Origin: Planctomycetota bacterium
GTDB lineage: Bacteria > Planctomycetota > Phycisphaerae > Sedimentisphaerales > Anaerobacaceae
Assembly: GCA_022567055.1 (NCBI GenBank)
Contig: JADFHU010000344.1
Coordinates: 1 to 6,311 of the forward strand
DNA length: 6,311 nucleotides
Reading direction: 5' to 3'
The notes under the pieces were generated by a model. The model was not told the origin of the DNA. It worked only from the letters and a program-made list of their open reading frames with translations, and did no database searches. The position numbers and the translations under genes are program-made. This document shows positions 5,138-6,311 of this stretch, piece after piece (positions within the stretch are counted from its first letter, which is position 1; every line of letters begins with the position of its first letter).

Positions 5138-5773
5138 TCAGTTACTCAAGTTTCCATGCGGGGCCCTGTGCTGAACACGAAGCCGAGCGTTCTCCACTTC
5201 GAGTCGGCCTACACGGGCCCGCAACTCGTCGATGACCGGCGCAATCTCTTCTTCCGTCCAACGGGGCCTGATGTGCTGGGGACAGTTGACATCCCAGGCT
5301 TGGACCCGGAACACAAATACCCGCTCCGGCCTGCCACGATAGTCTGAATCGATCAGCCGGCTGAGCAGCTCGTCGTCTCCCGCGACGACTTTGGCTGTTC
5401 CCCAAATCTTGATCCGGCGCCGATTCGGGTAGTCCATCAGGAATATAAACACCTTGTCGTTCTCGTCGAGATTGCCGATCGAAATGTATTGGGCATTGCC
5501 GGCGAAATCGGCGCATGCCAGTGTGTGCTCGTCCAACACCTTCAGGAACCCCTTGGGGCCGCCACGGTGCTGGATGTAGGGCTGACCGTCGGCGCTGGCG
5601 GTGGCCAGATACAACGAGTCGCGCTCGCCAATGAACTGGGCCAAGTCTGGAGTCACCGTGTTCTGCCAACCACCGCGTTGTTCCATCCTCGCGTAGGCTT
5701 CGCGCGAGCCGCGCTGCTCTTGCGCCGCCTTGACGGCCGGTGTAAATGCGATATCACTGACGGGGCGTTTCAT
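5138..5773 (-). CDS. Pyridoxamine 5'-phosphate oxidase-fold flavin-nucleotide-binding protein
   Basis: This is a cytoplasmic protein of 211 residues in the predicted flavin-nucleotide-binding (split beta-barrel, PPOX class) group, not a true PdxH. The barrel spans about 42-165. Typical family segments are FIGERDSLYLATASADGQPYIQHRGG (47-72), GFLKVLDEHTLACADFAGNAQYISIGNL (75-102), VFIFLMDYPNRRRIKIWGTAKVV (108-130) and AWDVNCPQHI (159-168). They are expected to bind FMN or a related flavin; the substrate is unknown. The C-terminal 174-202 (EEEIAPVIDELRARVGRL and following) is strongly helical with heptad-like leucines and valines, probably a dimerising coiled coil. The start is ATG with AGGAG 8 bases upstream; the stop is TGA. 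It follows the alpha/beta hydrolase gene by 88 bases, and the two may be co-transcribed through the hairpin between them. Confidence 0.92.
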   Translation of the reverse strand: MKRPVSDIAFTPAVKAAQEQRGSREAYARMEQRGGWQNTVTPDLAQFIGERDSLYLATASADGQPYIQHRGGPKGFLKVLDEHTLACADFAGNAQYISIGNLDENDKVFIFLMDYPNRRRIKIWGTAKVVAGDDELLSRLIDSDYRGRPERVFVFRVQAWDVNCPQHIRPRWTEEEIAPVIDELRARVGRLEVENARLRVQHRAPHGNLSN

Positions 5774-5800
5774 GGCAGTTACTCCTGTCGAACAGAGTCA

Positions 5801-5825
5801 CCGTCACGGCGGTTCACCGTGACGG
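5801..5825 (-). promoter_or_regulatory. Perfect nine-base-pair GC-rich hairpin between hydrolase and PPOX genes
   Basis: CCGTCACGG and CCGTGACGG are exact reverse complements around a seven-base loop. The hairpin lies 27 bases before the PPOX-gene ATG. No T-run follows on either strand, so it is not a standard intrinsic terminator. A weak or factor-assisted terminator, an mRNA stabiliser or a protein-binding palindrome are possible. It is one of the two most convincing secondary structures in the window. Confidence 0.55.
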
Positions 5826-5838
5826 CATCCCAAACGTG

Positions 5839-5854
5839 GTCACTTCGTAGCGAC
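5839..5854 (-). promoter_or_regulatory. Small hairpin after the hydrolase stop
   Basis: On the minus strand GTCGCT and AGTGAC pair over six positions (one G-U) around a four-base loop, seven bases after the hydrolase stop codon. With the larger hairpin 13 bases further on, it makes a tandem structured region. The role is unknown. Confidence 0.35.
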
Positions 5855-5861
5855 TTGATTC

Positions 5862-6311
5862 CTACTGGCCTCCAACATGCTTTGCGAGGAAGCCGCGGAT
5901 GTGGCTGGCGATGACGTCGCCATCCTCTTCGAGGGCGAAGTGGCCCGTATCGAGCAAATGAAACTCCAGGTTTTTCAAGTCACGCTTGTAAGGATGCGCA
6001 CCGTCCGCCGGGAAGATTTCGTCGTTCTTGCCCCACACGATCAGCGTCGGTGGCTGGTGTTGGCGAAAATAGGCTTGCCAGCTGGGGTAGAGCGGGGGAT
6101 TGCTGCCGTAGTCGTAGAACAGTTGAAGTTGAATCTCCGCATTTCCTGGTCGATCCAGCAGTCTCTGGGTAACGTGCCAATTGTCGGGGCTGATCGTCTC
6201 GATGTTACGAACGCCGTTGGTGTACTGCCACTGCGTTGCGCCCAGGGTTACAAGGAAGCGCAGCGCTTCTTCGTTTGACATGTTCGGCTTCTTGTAAGCG
6301 GCCTTGACGTT
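5862..6311 (-). CDS. Alpha/beta hydrolase, C-terminal part (runs off right edge)
   Basis: The reading frame is open to the window edge, giving 149 residues up to the stop. The ATG at 6281 is internal, because in-frame coding (NVKAAYKKPN) continues upstream of it with no good ribosome binding site. The visible part is the cap and C-terminal section of the fold. PPTLIVWGKNDEIFP carries the catalytic-triad Asp (in GKND) and LLDTGHFALEEDGD the catalytic His. The nucleophile elbow lies outside the window. The cap segment ISPDNW...LLDRPGNAEIQLQLFYDYGSN is typical of a haloalkane-dehalogenase/epoxide-hydrolase-like group of alpha/beta hydrolases often annotated only generically. The substrate is unknown. 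It is followed after 88 bases by the flavin-binding PPOX-fold gene, with two hairpins between them. Confidence 0.92.
   Translation of the reverse strand, partial: NVKAAYKKPNMSNEEALRFLVTLGATQWQYTNGVRNIETISPDNWHVTQRLLDRPGNAEIQLQLFYDYGSNPPLYPSWQAYFRQHQPPTLIVWGKNDEIFPADGAHPYKRDLKNLEFHLLDTGHFALEEDGDVIASHIRGFLAKHVGGQ

Noticed and set aside
5801..5825. Intrinsic terminator after the hydrolase gene
   Set aside because: The stem is strong, but neither strand has a following T-run, so I list it as a structure only.

Overview
This window reads as ordinary bacterial chromosome of moderately high GC. Every gene I can support lies on the minus strand, so transcription runs from base 6311 towards base 1. 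A Sec signal peptide on the DUF547 protein, a TVP38-type membrane protein and an E. coli-like ferredoxin-NADP reductase C-terminus fit a Gram-negative bacterium, such as a proteobacterium or a Nitrospirota member. The sequence does not settle the lineage. I see no rRNA, tRNA, CRISPR array, complete insertion sequence or phage gene.

Layout in transcription order. (1) The C-terminal half of an alpha/beta hydrolase enters at the right edge. After an 88-base gap holding two hairpins comes a flavin-nucleotide-binding protein of the pyridoxamine-phosphate-oxidase fold. (2) A 188-base AT-richer gap carries a candidate promoter. It is followed by a DUF547 secreted protein and a TVP38/TMEM64 membrane protein that overlap by one base. 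(3) Next comes a patchwork. A short ORF joins the C-terminal half of a CoA-binding-domain protein to a scrap of a ferredoxin-NADP reductase gene. It overlaps the start of a GC-rich SAM-dependent methyltransferase gene, which is followed by a 24-codon ORF with an excellent ribosome binding site. (4) A long hairpin precedes an intact ferredoxin-NADP reductase (fpr, GTG start). (5) A DUF2721 membrane protein with a TTG start follows. One base after its stop begins a malic enzyme gene that runs off the left edge.

In function the window mixes central redox and carbon metabolism with envelope proteins: NADPH/ferredoxin exchange and malate decarboxylation on one side, DUF547 and TVP38 on the other. 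The tight spacing argues for co-transcription within blocks: DUF547-TVP38-chimeric ORF-methyltransferase-small ORF, possibly into fpr, and DUF2721-malic enzyme. I see no clear new defence or mobile system. The most unusual part is 2121-3349. There the methyltransferase is bracketed by gene fragments and by a 60-base direct repeat shared with the intact fpr gene, which looks like a past rearrangement.
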